Of a stretch of DNA of 64,000 nt, positions 45,506-57,111 are shown in pieces. The position numbers and the translations under genes were made by a program. The notes beneath the pieces were generated by a model. It searched no databases and was not told the DNA's origin. It saw only the letters and a list, made by a program, of their open reading frames with translations. Every line of letters starts with the position of its first letter. Within the stretch, counting starts at the first letter, position 1. This stretch comes from Dryas octopetala. Its lineage: Eukaryota > Streptophyta > Magnoliopsida > Rosales > Rosaceae. The DNA is taken from positions 24,131,923 to 24,195,922 of the forward strand of contig OY992834.1 of assembly GCA_963921425.1 (NCBI GenBank), in the 5' to 3' direction.

Positions 45506-46638
45506 TCACTGTTAGCCGCGCTGTTTTTTCATCTTCTTTGGTGTGTTCCTGTTATCATTAATATTGATGATTAGTGCACATGTATTAGTAATATAGTATG
45601 TGGATTAAGATAAAGGATTACCGCAATTCATGTGTTGAAGTATATTGGTGCTCGTATATGCTTTTGTATCCACTTTTCTTCTTCCATACTTATGAAAACA
45701 TTAACAAGCTGTTGCATAGTGTATGTAATATATTTTTGAATTTCATTGAGAGAATAAGTTATTGGTTGTGCTCACATTTTGTTTAAGTGCACTTTCCAAG
45801 ATTATAGCTTCAACTTCTTTGTTTTTATTACTTTCATCCTTCAACGTCAACAATGTTAAGCTGTACAAAAGGGAAATAATGTTTTTTGTTAACAGTAAAT
45901 GTTGGACAGTTACTATTTCAATGCGAATTTTAAGTTTACAATATATCTTATTTAAACTTTACTTACTCATATTCATTCAGCATGAAATCTTCAATTATTT
46001 GTTGATGATCTCGCAACATGTTTGCATAGACCGGCTTGCTTTTTCACCCTAATCTTTTTTTTTTCTTCCTTTTTACAGGATATTCGAGATTTGCAAAATG
46101 GATGACAACAGTCTCCATTGGTACTTACTGTAATATGATCAGCAACTTGATCTGTTTGCTCCATTGGTACTTACTGTAGCGGCTCTGCTATGGTAATTGG
46201 CTTTGCACCCTTCTTTGTTTTCATTCCCTTCAAATTTTACTTATATTATGGATCCTTAAGCTCCTTATTACTTTTTGATTTTAGTCTCTTTGTTGCTGAT
46301 GTCATTAGTGGATGGCTCTTTCTCTTTCGACCAATTTTTGGATGTTTACCTTCTTCTTGGAAAGTTTGGTTTTGTTCTTCAAATGCGTTGTCATCTTGTT
46401 GCTGACCTTCCTCTTCTAGTATTTGAATTTAAGCTAAAGTCTCCCTTGCCACTTTAATGAACGTCATTCTCTTCTTAAACATTTTCGCCTCCCTGTGCAA
46501 GGAAGTCACTTTTCGATGACGTACTGTTGGACAATGTATGTTTCTGCATACACGAATAAGTGTTTTTTTTATAATAACATACTAAATTTCCAAGAATGTT
46601 TCACTTATTCAATGTCTAATATACATATATTTATATAT

Positions 46639-46911
46639 TCAATAAAAAATAGTACCTTTGTCCCCCTCACTATTTTCCTCCTTCTCATTGGTGTCTTTCA
46701 CTTCAACATTTATATCATCCATCTGCACATATGCATTAATGTTTGGACTTCTTCTCATTTGCTGGCTTTCCAAGATTGTTACTCTTTCTGTAAGCTTTTT
46801 GACTTCTACTAGTGCTGAGTCCCGCTCTGTAGTGAGGATGTCGATTTTGTACTCCAAGTCCCCTAAATTTTTGCTCCTATCCACATGACTTGGCTCTTGT
46901 TGGATTTGCAC
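46639..46911 (-). pseudogene. coiled-coil segment of the same transposon gene set
   Basis: Minus-strand reading LEYKIDILTTERDSALVEVK then LTERVTILESQQ is a leucine-heptad coiled coil, followed by an acidic tail. It corresponds to the coiled-coil spacer between DUF1985 and the Ulp1 domain in such elements. A related stretch is seen near 49600-49870 in the tandem copy. Confidence 0.4.
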
Positions 46912-47339
46912 TTGTGTCTTGCACGTAGCTTATCTTTGTTTCTCCTTATATACTTGGGCATCATTCACTGCAGTGATTAACATATCCCACAAGTCATCCA
47001 CTTTGTTATCATATTCATCACTCTTTTGCAGCCAATAAGCAATTGGCGTTGGGCATTCCCAATGTGGATGTGATTGTAGATGGTTCTACACATAGTCTTG
47101 GAAAGACTTGCATATCTCATCATCAATCGTCTATGTTTGTATCTGCTTTCTTCTTTTCTTTTCTTTGTTTTTATCATTTTTTTGTTCTTGCTTTTCTTTC
47201 AGCTCATTCACTTGTGAAATTTAAGTGTTTCAACTTTGTTATTTTTGGTATCTATAGCTGTTCGACAGTTATTGGCTTAATTGAACTTCTAATTTTATGT
47301 AAACTTACATAGTCTGCTAAGTTTTTTCTTGGATAGTCT

Positions 47340-47367
47340 GTTTCATTGCTGTCATTTTGTTGATCAA

Positions 47368-47400
<33 letters not shown>

Positions 47401-47600
47401 TATCATCTCTACCATCTTGATCTCTGCCATTTACACTGTCTTCTTGATCATCATCATCTTGGCTTGTCTTTTTTTTTCTTGTCTTCTTGATCATCATCAT
47501 CTTGGCTTGTCTTTTTTTTTTCTTGGCTTGGCTTGTCTTTTTTTTCTTGTCATCATCTTGGCTTGTCTTTTTTTTTTTCTTCTTGTCATTTAAAAAATAA
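47340..47600. repeat. (ATC)n microsatellite and T-rich tandem stretch
   Basis: An ATC run at 47368-47400 gives a poly-aspartate stretch on the minus strand. It is followed by repeats of CTTGGCTTGTCTTTTTTTTT. An acidic poly-aspartate stretch also occurs at the matching place in the tandem copy (50395-50425), so it was part of the original protein. Confidence 0.75.
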
Positions 47601-47679
47601 CAATAATATGTTTTCAGTAACTTAGTGTAGAAAAGTATACAATTATATGTTTGTGTATATATATATATAGTTATATATA

Positions 47680-49058
47680 GGGCAAACTGCAATTTAGTAC
47701 CTCAAGTTTGCCTCGTATTGCAAGTTGGTACTCTCAATTTAATTTTCAACGATCTCATATCCCCATCTTCAATTTTTTGGCAATTACATACCTCCATTAA
47801 ATCCTCTGTCCAAAACTCTATTAAGTGATGATGTGGTGATGACAAAGCGCACAGGTGGCGCATAGGTGGTGTTGAAAAATAGACATGTGGCAAATAAATA
47901 ATAAAATATTTTAAAATAAAAATAAATCATTAAAAAAAAAACACTTTTTTCTTTCTTCTATTTCTTGTTTGCAACTTTCTCCCAATCTTGCAGCCAGAAA
48001 GCATTCGCATCCTAGATCTTGTAGCAAAAAGAAGCTTCCCCTCCCACTCACTCACACTTTCTTTTTTCTCTGTCTTCGAATTTTTGTCTTTCCAAACATA
48101 GAAGAATCAGAAAGGGAAAGAATGACTCTTCATGATGAATTCAATCCAGTAAAAAAAAAAACAAAAAGAACAATATATAATAAGAAAAATGTTCACAGAG
48201 AGAGAGAGAGAGTATTGAGACTTGAATGAATTTAGAAAAGGATAGTGGTACAAGTGGTGGGTGCCATGTGGTATCTTTATCCTGATGCATTGACTTTCTG
48301 AAATTTATGAGACTAAACCTTCATTGGAAGTATATATTGTCAATTCATTTGGATAAGCTGTGAGCATAAGACAATCATGTGCATCTATAAAGAATCAACC
48401 CCGCACTACCAGTCAATGGAACCACCGTACCGTTCCCACAAGCACCGAGCCAACCAAACCCACCAAGAAAGTCGCCATTGCCATCTCCGTCGGCATCGTC
48501 ACGTTCGGCATGCTCTTTGACCTCGCATTCTTCCTATACTGCCACCACGTCAAACACCCCTCCGAGTCCCAGAAGCTTGTCAATGGCGGCGGCGACCTCA
48601 ATTCCCAGAGGTTCCACGACGATTCATCTTCGCGTGCGCCGCCCTCCAGCTTCCTCTACATCGAGATCGTCAAGCCTGAATTGTTGCCTAACCAGGTCCC
48701 GTGATTTGCAAAGGGGGTGGGTTTTTTTAATTTAATAGCTGAACAAGAAGAACAAGAAAGAACAAAGAACAAATTTTTTTTGGAGATTGGGAGAGAGTTG
48801 CAGACAAGAAATAGAAGAAGAAAGAAAAAAATGTTTTTTTTTCTTCTTATAATTTATGTTAATTTTAAAATATTTTATTATTTATTTGCCACGTGGCTAT
48901 TTTTCAACGCCACCTGTGCACTTCGTCATCGCCACGTCATCACCTAACAGAGTTTTGGATGAAAAATTTAACGGAGGTATGTAATTGCCAAAAAATTGAA
49001 CTGGGAGTACCAACTTGCAATACGAGGCAAACTTGAGGTACTAAATTGCAGTTTTCCC
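47680..49058. mobile_element. Pack-MULE carrying a formin fragment
   Basis: Starts GGGCAAACTGCAATTTAGTA and ends with its inverse (GGGAAAACTGCAATTTAGTA on the minus strand). The inverted arms extend about 190 bp, including GCCTCGTATTGCAAGTTGGT. Flanks TTATATATA (47671-47679) and TTATATATA (49059-49067) form a perfect 9-bp duplication, as expected of Mutator, although the site is AT-simple. The interrupted flank is continuous in the tandem copy at 50620-50650. The interior carries a formin-like host fragment and no transposase. 1379 bp. Confidence 0.9.
48390..48705 (+). pseudogene. formin-like protein fragment inside the Pack-MULE
   Basis: The plus frame reads [20 protein letters not shown] then [20 protein letters not shown] and [11 protein letters not shown] lysine pair, a transmembrane helix, a short charged linker and [14 protein letters not shown]-type sequence is the juxtamembrane region of plant class I formins (group including FH4/FH8). 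GC content and codon choice are higher than the flanking element. Formins nucleate actin; the FH1 and FH2 domains are absent, so this is only a captured piece. It ends at 48704 with a stop. Confidence 0.65.
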
Positions 49059-49992
49059 TTATATATATATATATATACACAAACACTGTGCTTGTGTGTC
49101 TGTTTTTGTTTTACCTCAAGATTTGGAAGCCCTACTTGTACAAACTTTGAATTTAGATCCCTCAAGCTCCACTTTACCATACTTGGCTTTTGGTTTTCGA
49201 ATCCCACTTTTTCTTTGACTAGAGTCATCATCTCATAAAGTTTGTACTGCATAAATTAAAAGGAAATCATTAGTATATGTTCAGCAGTATCTGAATTTTT
49301 CTAAATTTCATTTATTTGTGTTTACTCACCAAGATCAATATTGTAGCCCCATGAACATTTCCAAGGGAATCTTTTGGATTCCTCTTTTCTTCAGCTTTGC
49401 TCTTGATCGACTTGTGGAGGTAGAAAACTACAATTTTTTACCATGAATAGTCAGACAACGTCTCCAACTCTTTAGAAAGATCAATTTTCTCAATTTGTTT
49501 AAAGAACTCCGGTAAGTTGCACCGGTATTGGGCCTTTTTAGGTGTCATTTCATCCTCACTCTCTGCCTTTTGCTTTTCTTCTTACATCGGATTTACTTTG
49601 GATTTCAAATGAGCATTCTGCTTTAGTAAAGATTCCAACTCTTCAATTTTTATTTTCAGGTTTTCCACTTCTTGGAGTGCTCTTCTCTTCTCAATATTCA
49701 GCACAACAATTTCATCTAGGACCTCTTGATACACTGTAAACCTGTGCGAACGCAATTCACTGTTTTCTTGTTCTATTATTTCATTTCTTTCTTTTATTTT
49801 CTACAGCTCAATAATAGCCGAGTCTTGTTGTGTAATCAGCACGTAAATCTCTTCATGTAAGGACCAAAACATTTTGTTTCTTTCATTTTTTGCAGTTTCA
49901 TTTTGGATATGCATCTTTGCCTTTCATTTCCTTTCCTTTCCTTTCTTTTCCTTGTAATTTTGTGCTTCAGTGGTTGAGTTGATAAGCAATTC

Positions 49993-50220
49993 TCATAAAT
50001 CATCTATGTTGCAATCTTTGTTTAGGTCACTATGATCCAACCACATTTTAACTTCTTTGGGGCATTCCCAATCTGGGTATAATTCTTTGTGCTTCTTCAA
50101 GTATTTTTTGAACAAGTTGCACGTATCATAGTGAACCATCTTGATGTCTTGTGCTTCACACTCTTCAAGTGAATGGTATTTTGACGCTTGGTCTGAGACA
50201 GTTGGGTTTCTTTCTTTCAC
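49993..50220 (-). pseudogene. transposon gene exon-like segment, unidentified
   Basis: Minus-strand reading MVHYDTCNLFKKYLKKHKEL then YPDWECPKEVKMWLDHSDLN is a charged helical segment. A related, more damaged version is near 46980-47180. Belongs to the minus-strand gene set with DUF1985 and Ulp1. Confidence 0.35.
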
Positions 50221-50286
50221 CTGTAAAATTGCAAAAAAAGAGTTTTTAAATTTTTTCTCTAACTGTTATTCCAGCAAAACTTGAAT

Positions 50287-50505
50287 TCAGAAGTGCACAC
50301 TGTCAAGTAACCATTGTTTAAGAATACTTACAAAATGTGGTGACACTGGGTCTAATACAAAAAGTTCCATGTTTTGACAGTCATGGTCATGTTCATCATC
50401 ATCGTCGTCATCATCAGCCTCATTGTTGATGCTTTCTTCTTCAGTATCATCACCTCCTTCATCACCTTCCTCACTTGTTGCTTCTTCATTTTCTTTTTCA
50501 TTCAT
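50287..50505 (-). pseudogene. acidic segment of the transposon gene set
   Basis: A glutamate/aspartate-rich stretch (EEESINNEADDDDDDDEHDH) then MELFVLDPVSPHFVSILKQW. The hydrophobic end could be a short conserved piece; no family recognised. Confidence 0.3.
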
Positions 50506-51191
50506 ATCACTTTCAACTTCAATTGTTGTGCAGTCCTTCTTTATATATTCCTATGTTTGAACCCATTTATATGTTTAGTAACTTAGTATAGAAAAATATA
50601 CATTTATATGTTTGTGTATAAATATGTATATATATATATATATAGACATTGTGCATGTGTGTCTGTTTTTGTTTTACCTCAAGATTTGGAAGCCCTACTT
50701 GTACAAACTTTGAATTTAGATCATGCAGGCTCCACTTTACCATACTTGGCTTTTGGTTTCAAATCCCACTTTTTCTTTGACTAGAGTCATCATCTCACAA
50801 ATTTTGTACTGCATAAACGAAAAGGAAATCATTAGTATATGATCAACAGTATATGAATGTTTCTAAATTTTATCTATTTGGTTTTACTCACTATTATTAG
50901 TATTGTAGCCCCAACAACATTTCCAAGAAAATCTTTTTGGATTCCTCCTTTCTTTAGCTTTGTTATTGATCGACTTGTGGAGGTAGAAAGCTAAAATTTT
51001 TACCATGAATAGTCGAACAGCTTCTCCAAGTCATTGCAACATTTGATGAAAGTCTAGTCAAGTGAGCTGGCAGAATTCAAAAAGAGGATAGTGGTCATTA
51101 GATCTATGATTATCAATCGTACAACTTTTCTGTCTTGGTCTTTCTCTTCTTCGATCTTCTCTGTCGGTTTCTTTCTTTTGCTTCATATTTT

Positions 51192-51626
51192 TTAGCTGCT
51201 TGTAGTGCTTCTTGCAATTGTTCTTCCACTTTTTTCTTTGATGGTCAGGCATTTTTTGATTCCAAAAAGTTTTCTCTTGCCATCTGTGTACTTTGAAAGA
51301 GTCTGAGTGACTCTTGGCTTATGATGCTCCTCTTTGAATCTAAATATTCTAGAAACATCCTTTGGTGTGATTTTCATGTCTCTACTTCTAAATCTGAAAT
51401 TTTCAGATTGAACATCGTAAGCTTTTAGCAACTCTAAAAGATCATCGTCAGACTTCATGCAATATAACCTATCCATTCTCCCAGAGTAAAATGGCTCAAT
51501 AAGTGGCCAAAAGCGTGTCTTCTTCAACAAATCAAGTTGATCTTTAGAAAGATCATCTCTAATTTTCTCAATTTGTTTAAAGAACCCCTGCAAGTTGCAC
51601 CGATATTGAGCCTTTTTAGGTGTCAT
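51192..51626 (-). pseudogene. transposon-associated ORF with DUF1985-like features
   Basis: 144 residues on the minus strand. FFKQIEKIRDDLSKDQLDLL, FWPLIEPFYSGRMDRLYCMK and FRSRDMKITPKDVSRIFRF resemble plant transposon ORFs in which a 'F-W-L-E-F' helix pair precedes 'I-PEDVA-IFG'. It lies between the DUF1985 remnant and the coiled-coil/Ulp1 pieces on the same strand and is probably part of the same gene. Function unknown. Confidence 0.4.
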
Positions 51627-52279
51627 TTGTCCTCACTCTGTCTTTTTTGGTGCCATTTATTTTTGGATATGTGCAGGTGCATAAGTTTTGTGTCAGTATC
51701 TGTTTACTAGTGTATGGCAAACACACAATGAACTCATAATATCAAACAAACACTGTGGCACATTATGAACCTTTATTTGGCGAAAATAAGTAGGGTTTTT
51801 CACAATTCAGAAACCAAACATTGTGGCACAGCTACTGTGATTTTACCAAACCTATTCACTATTCACTACTAGACTTATTTCACATTGCACACAGAAATGA
51901 CAACTGCTTTGCAGTGTGTCTGTGTGTATATATATATATATATATAATTTTATTTAGGTGCAGGGTGCGAACGTCCGCACCTGATTGAGCCTATATATAT
52001 ATATATACATTGTGCATGTGTGTCTGTTTATGTTTTACCATGCAAGTGAACTATCAGCTACTATCAAAGATGCAAGCAATCAAAGCTAAACCAAACCTAT
52101 TCACTACTAGCCTTTGTTTCACATTGCACACAGCAAGTGAACATTCACTACTAACCTATTCCCAAACAATATATGTCTTCACTGTTCTGGCAAGACATAA
52201 ACACCAGTTCTAAATCCCCTCTGGTAACGTGTTTCCTCTTCCTGAAATAGGTTGCCTTTAACCTAGAACTGATGTTCAT

Positions 52280-52663
52280 CTAGTCCACGCTTCCACTAGG
52301 ACTGAACTTAATTAGTGGTTTCTTGCCAAAGTGAAGGCCGGTGATAAGGGCAAACTCCTTCTTGCTAAACCTCGCCACCTGGTTGTTGGACAGCATAATC
52401 ACCATGCCTTCACCTTGGTTATCTTCGTTGTGCCCCTGGCGAAGTAGCAGCAGGTGCAATAGTTGTCCACTGAATTTAAGTTTGCCCTCAACCTCGAGGA
52501 AGTGACCAAAACAGATGGTTCTGAACCTTTCCAGCTGATGCTGGCTGAACACACTCCTTATGTTCCTTAAGCACTCGTTGATCACTAACCTACACGACAT
52601 CCTCACCTGGTGTGGGGGGCATTTGTGCTTGTGCTTGAGCTTATACCTTATGCCCCTGTCCAT
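52280..52663 (-). pseudogene. DUF1985 domain remnant
   Basis: Minus strand, about 127 residues. FSQHQLERFRTICFGHFLEV, KFSGQLLHLLLLRQGHN and VARFSKKEFALITGLHFGKK match the DUF1985 pattern (F...L..F....FGH.L.V....FSGQLLH.LLLREV, ARFSKREFALITGL.FG). In plants this domain sits N-terminal to an Ulp1-type peptidase in proteins encoded by Mutator- or CACTA-type elements. Here it stands at the upstream end of the minus-strand block ending with the peptidase remnant at 45300. Confidence 0.75.
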
Positions 52664-53692
52664 GTCCTGTAAAAGGTTTCCAGATTATAAAGCAAATGTC
52701 AATTAATGGAATAGTAAAACATGGGTAGACAATTTAAAGCCCTAATTAAAAAGGCCATTTTCATATACAAGTTCGGATACTGGTTGCAAGGTGTTGCAGC
52801 ACCTGGCATACTTAATTGGTGCTGCAACACTTGGCATACTTGGTGCTGCAGCCCACAATAGATTCAAACGTCCTACAATGAATCTTATTTTGCTATAGCA
52901 CATTCTTTTGTAAATATAAAATCAACTAGACAAAATTCTATATTGCTAATTTATTTCAAAAATTTTCTAAACACAAATTCTTTTGTAAACCCATAGTCAA
53001 AAATTATGGAAACAAATTCTTTTGTAAATAATGTAAACACACAGTCCAAGATTTTGTAAACCCACATTATTTTGCAAAATTTTGAATAAACTTTTGTAAA
53101 CACACATTCTCTCATAAACCCTAAAAAATTCGACATACATAGGGTTTAATCAGTGACCTTATTAATGAATAACCCCATGGAACAGATACCTAAATTGTCT
53201 TCAAATCAGATCGTACCTAGGTGAAATGGATCTTTCATCAATGTTAATGGGCTCTGTTGCTCTGCGAGACCTAGGCCTTCGATATTGCTAGATCAAAGAT
53301 GGATATTGTGAGAATGGCTATTGATCGGACAAAGGTCTTTGATTAGAGAATATTGATCGAATAAAGGTCTTTGATCGAGGAATATTGATCGAATAAAGTA
53401 TTTGATCGGAGAATGGCTGCGAACATAGGGTTAATGGCTATTGATTGTTGATCGGAGAGAATGGCTACTCTTAGGGGTGAAGGTCGACAATGTTGTGAAT
53501 ACACAGACACTGTCTATATATGACTTATATATAAGGGTATTTTTGTCCGAAAATGGACCAAAGATCTATAAAAAAATAAAGATGCGAAGGAAGGGTTAGC
53601 AAAGATATTGTTGTATTAAAAAGGGCTATTTAATGAAATTTCCCTTTCTTGCAATGTTATGTCCTCTTTTGCACAGTTTGTAATTTGGTTTA
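52664..53692. other. AT-rich stretch upstream of the DUF1985 remnant
   Basis: Contains degenerate repeats of ATTCTTTTGTAAACCCA (52960-53110) and of TTTGATCG(G/A)..AATATTGATCG (53310-53410). No gene supported. It may hold the promoter side of the dead transposon gene. Confidence 0.5.
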
Positions 53693-54087
53693 GGGATTAA
53701 TACCATTTTGCTCCCCAGACTATTGCACTTGTATCAGTTTGCTCCCCAGACTTCTAATTTGGTAAATTAAGGACTCTGATTTTTTCAATTTTGCCAATTG
53801 AGGTTATTCCTTCAATTTATACATTTTTTATCCAAATCTTTGAGGGAAAAATGGTCCCTTCCATTTAGATCTTATCATTTTTTCCTTATGCATCATTTTT
53901 CCTCTTTTATTTCTCGCTAAATTCTGGTTGATCATCTTGACATTTTAGATGAAAAATGTATAAATTGACGGAATAACCTTAATTGACAAAATTGAAAAAG
54001 TCAGGGTCCTTAATTTTCCAAATTAGAAGTCTGGGGAGTAAACTGATACATGTGTAATAGTTTGGGGAGCAAAATGATATTAATCCC
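53693..54087. mobile_element. Mutator-type MITE, 395 bp
   Basis: Inverted arms of about 150 bp: GGGATTAATACCATTTTGCT at the left and GGGATTAATATCATTTTGCT at the right on the minus strand, continuing CTCCCCAGACTTCTAATTTGG. Perfect 9-bp target duplication TTTGGTTTA (53684-53692 and 54088-54096). No coding capacity. Confidence 0.92.
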
Positions 54088-54251
54088 TTTGGTTTATTAC
54101 ATTTTAGTCAATATTGACTATAGTAGTATTTTGAAAAGGTTCCTTGACCTATTTGTAATATTGAAACTTTTTATTGACTTTTTTGTATTTGGCCCATAAT
54201 TTTATAGCAATACAATCAATACAAGCTAATAGTGAAGAGTTGCACACATAA

Positions 54252-54266
54252 GACTATCCACAGTGG
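54252..54266 (+). mobile_element. PIF/Harbinger-type terminal motif
   Basis: GACTATCCACAGTGG closely resembles the GAGCATCCACAGTGG ends of plant PIF/Harbinger MITEs. It lies 400 bp left of repeat copy 2, which contains a Harbinger transposase remnant, so it may be that element's left end. The partner end was not found. Bases 54270-54662 contain no gene. Confidence 0.35.
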
Positions 54267-54960
54267 TGAGAGTGAGAGTAAGAGTAAGAGTAATACATGG
54301 CTTGAAAAGTGATTTTGTGATATAAGAGTGATAGTCATCTGTGCTGAAGCTGTAGTTGTGCTGAGAGTCATAACTGATAGTAATACAGTTGTATCTAATT
54401 AAATTAAGCCTAATTTAGATTAAGTGATGATTAAGTTATAATTTATAACTTAAATATTTATAAATATTATACCATTAATTTTATTTTAAAAATATCTTTA
54501 ATATAAGGTCAATATTGAATATATTTGGAATTTTAATTTTATTACCCAAATTATCAATTATATATTTCAAGTTGTTTGATATTTTTTAATGTTTGAAATG
54601 TAAAAAACATGGTAAACACAACACAAGTTAGTGTATGGATTCACATATACTCGAATGCCACATCTGAATCAACATGAAAAATGAATGGGATGGAGTATAG
54701 AGTCGGTGTATGGTCTTGTCATTGTCTTAGTTGTGTCATGTCAAGTAAGATATTCGAATCCAATACCTTTATTTCATTTTACCAACATAAAACAAGAAAA
54801 TTAAACATAACACAATTTATTTCATTTTACGATATGATACAAAACGACAGACACAAACATGCACACAAAGATGCTTAACCAAAAACTCTAAATCAAAACA
54901 AAATGCAACACACATAAACGACAAACACAAAGACACATAAAACGTTGACGTTCAACGCTG

Positions 54961-55420
54961 GCGTCATGCGTGGGCACGACTTCCTTGGCGCATCCTGAGG
55001 TGCTTTACCAGATCTTGCTTTAGTCGATCGTGGAGTGCCCTTGACCTAATCAACCTCACCCGAGAAAGCCTCTCCACTACACGATGTGGATGATAACTTT
55101 CACCTCCATCATATGGTTCAGTGTCATATCGTGCCACAGCTCGGGCGATCTTTTCCTAAACGTGGTCGACGTCATCATCCAATTCATCAGCTTCAGTTTC
55201 TAGCCGCTCGTCTTCATAATATAACCGAGATCATTGATGCTCCATCCTTTTGCGAGTTTTTTGAGAATCTCTCATCTCGCCCTCAAAATCCCAAAAAGAC
55301 CTCTCAATATCTTTCTTGTAGGACTGTTGATACTTTGCAAATAATACACTAGCGTCTCAATATCTTTCTTGTTTCGATCAATGTAGCTCATTTGGAATAA
55401 ATTTGGTTCACTAGATAATA
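54961..55420 (-). pseudogene. PIF/Harbinger transposase, C-terminal remnant (copy 2)
   Basis: Same remnant as at 9994-10470 with additional substitutions and small losses, including the acidic linker and the HDRLKQDLVKHLRMRQ-type tail. Clearly non-functional. Confidence 0.6.
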
Positions 55421-56101
55421 TCATATTGTGTAGTCATTCTCATTAACTTTGTATCTGACTTGAGGGTTGCAATGTTGCTATTCAGCATAAAAAAGACGCG
55501 AGTCATCCAAGACGCTAATGTCATAGTGATAATCATGAATAATTCATCTAATTAGTCCACAATATCATATTGATAATCATATAAAATAGGGTTTCGAACA
55601 TTCATTAATGAGTTGGACATATTATTTGTAACTTTTTCTTTCCTATGCCACACATCCTAAGAATGGAAATAAGCATAATATGCTTTTGCTTGCTTAAACG
55701 AAACAAAAGTCGAATGATTGATGTTTCTTTTTGGTCAGGACTCAATTGCAAATCCAATTTTTATAGATTGTTGAAGACTCTTCTCATGTCTCCCTTAGAT
55801 CTACTCAATCTCATGAGCCACTTTTGATGACCGAAAAAAAGTAAGAACTCTGTTATTATATCCACATATAAGAATCTGAAGACATAAATTACTGGAAGAA
55901 CGTACCGAAGATCTAAAACTCCTATATCCATGAATGAAAAAGAAAAAAAAAATTATACAAAAAGTTCAAAATGGCTGATTATCTATATGATTCAATTCCT
56001 ATACAAATCCAAAAACCACCAAAGAAACTCATATTCAGCTCAAAAATTCAAATTGGAAATAAAGAATAGAAAATGCATTATCATGGGCTAAATACAATTA
56101 A

Positions 56102-56532
56102 GGGTTTTTTTTTTTTAATATTTAATACCTAAATTTTGACCCTTATCTTAATGTGATATCTAAACTTTTATTTGTCCCAATTGAGTACCTAAACTTTTAT
56201 TTTGTGTCTAATAGGTACCAAAATGAATTTCTGTTAAAATTGTCAACAAAAGTTAGAGGCAATATAGTCAAAGTATATTTTAATTTTTTTTTATATGTTT
56301 AAAAAAAAAAACACAACAAACAAAAAAAAAACAAAAAATTATAATTAAAATAGAATTTTTTTGAAATGACCATATTGTCCCTAACTTCTGTTAACAATTT
56401 TAACAGAAATTCACATGGGTATCTATTAGACACAAAATAAAAATTTAGGTACTCAATTGGGACAAATAAAAGTTTAGGTACCACATTAAGACAATGGTCA
56501 AAGTTTAGGTACTAAATATGAAAAAAAAACCC
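56102..56532. mobile_element. Mutator-type MITE, 431 bp, in repeat copy 2
   Basis: Absent from copy 1 at the matching place. Ends GGGTTTTTTTTTT...AAAAAAAAACCC with inverted arms of about 190 bp (TACCTAAACTTT, then TTTGTCCCAATTGAGTACCT). Perfect 9-bp duplication TACAATTAA (56093-56101 and 56533-56541), and the undivided TACAATTAA is seen in copy 1 near 11133. Confidence 0.95.
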
Positions 56533-57111
56533 TACAATTAATCTCAAAACTTAATAAAGTTGTACAATTTGTGGACTAAAGACGCTCCCTCATCGATCAT
56601 ATAATATTAAGGAGAAAGATGATAAATCAATCTATGATTGGTTACAGAGAAAATCTTGAAAGAGATAACACAAATTAAGATTCACAAATTAATATGGCTG
56701 GATTGATTTATCGAAAACAGTATTACCAATTAAATTAAAGAGAGTACACCATTTTGAAGATGGATCAAGTAAATTAAAGAGAGTACAAAAAGAGAGCAAA
56801 CCAAGTCATAATTAAGGCAATCGATCTCAGAGTGAGAGCATATATGCATGTATGTATGTAATATGTTGTGTTACAATAGGGTAGGTTTCTTATCAAAGTG
56901 GAATAGTACCAAATCTTCCAGCTAAGAAAGCGAGGGTAGCACCACTGAACTAAGGTCCTGTGATAGTGTAGCAGATCTAGAGCTTGAGCTTGAGGTTCTC
57001 AAGCTGTTTGGTCTCCAAGAAAATCAATGTCTTACTTTGTCTGTGAGCAGAGGAGAGAGCAAGAGAAGAAGGAAATAAAAAGCGAAACGATCAGCATGAG
57101 ATTAAAGACGA

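Larger units (their letters stand above)
46680..51640 (-). repeat. tandem duplication within the transposon gene region
   Basis: Two related blocks lie head to tail: block X at about 46680-47679 and 49059-49560 (split by the Pack-MULE), and block Y at about 49570-51640. Shared landmarks are GGGCATTCCCAAT (near 47054 and 50059), GTTTTACCTCAAGATTTGG (49109, 50673), GATCGACTTGTGGAGGTAG (49407, 50971) and CTTTTTAGGTGTCATTT (49536, 51612). Block X lacks about 530 bp present in Y at 51040-51540. The copies are clearly diverged. Confidence 0.75.

Noticed and set aside
47357-47593. Poly-isoleucine plus-strand frame
   Set aside because: Reverse reading of an ATC microsatellite whose minus strand gives the acidic stretch of the transposon gene.
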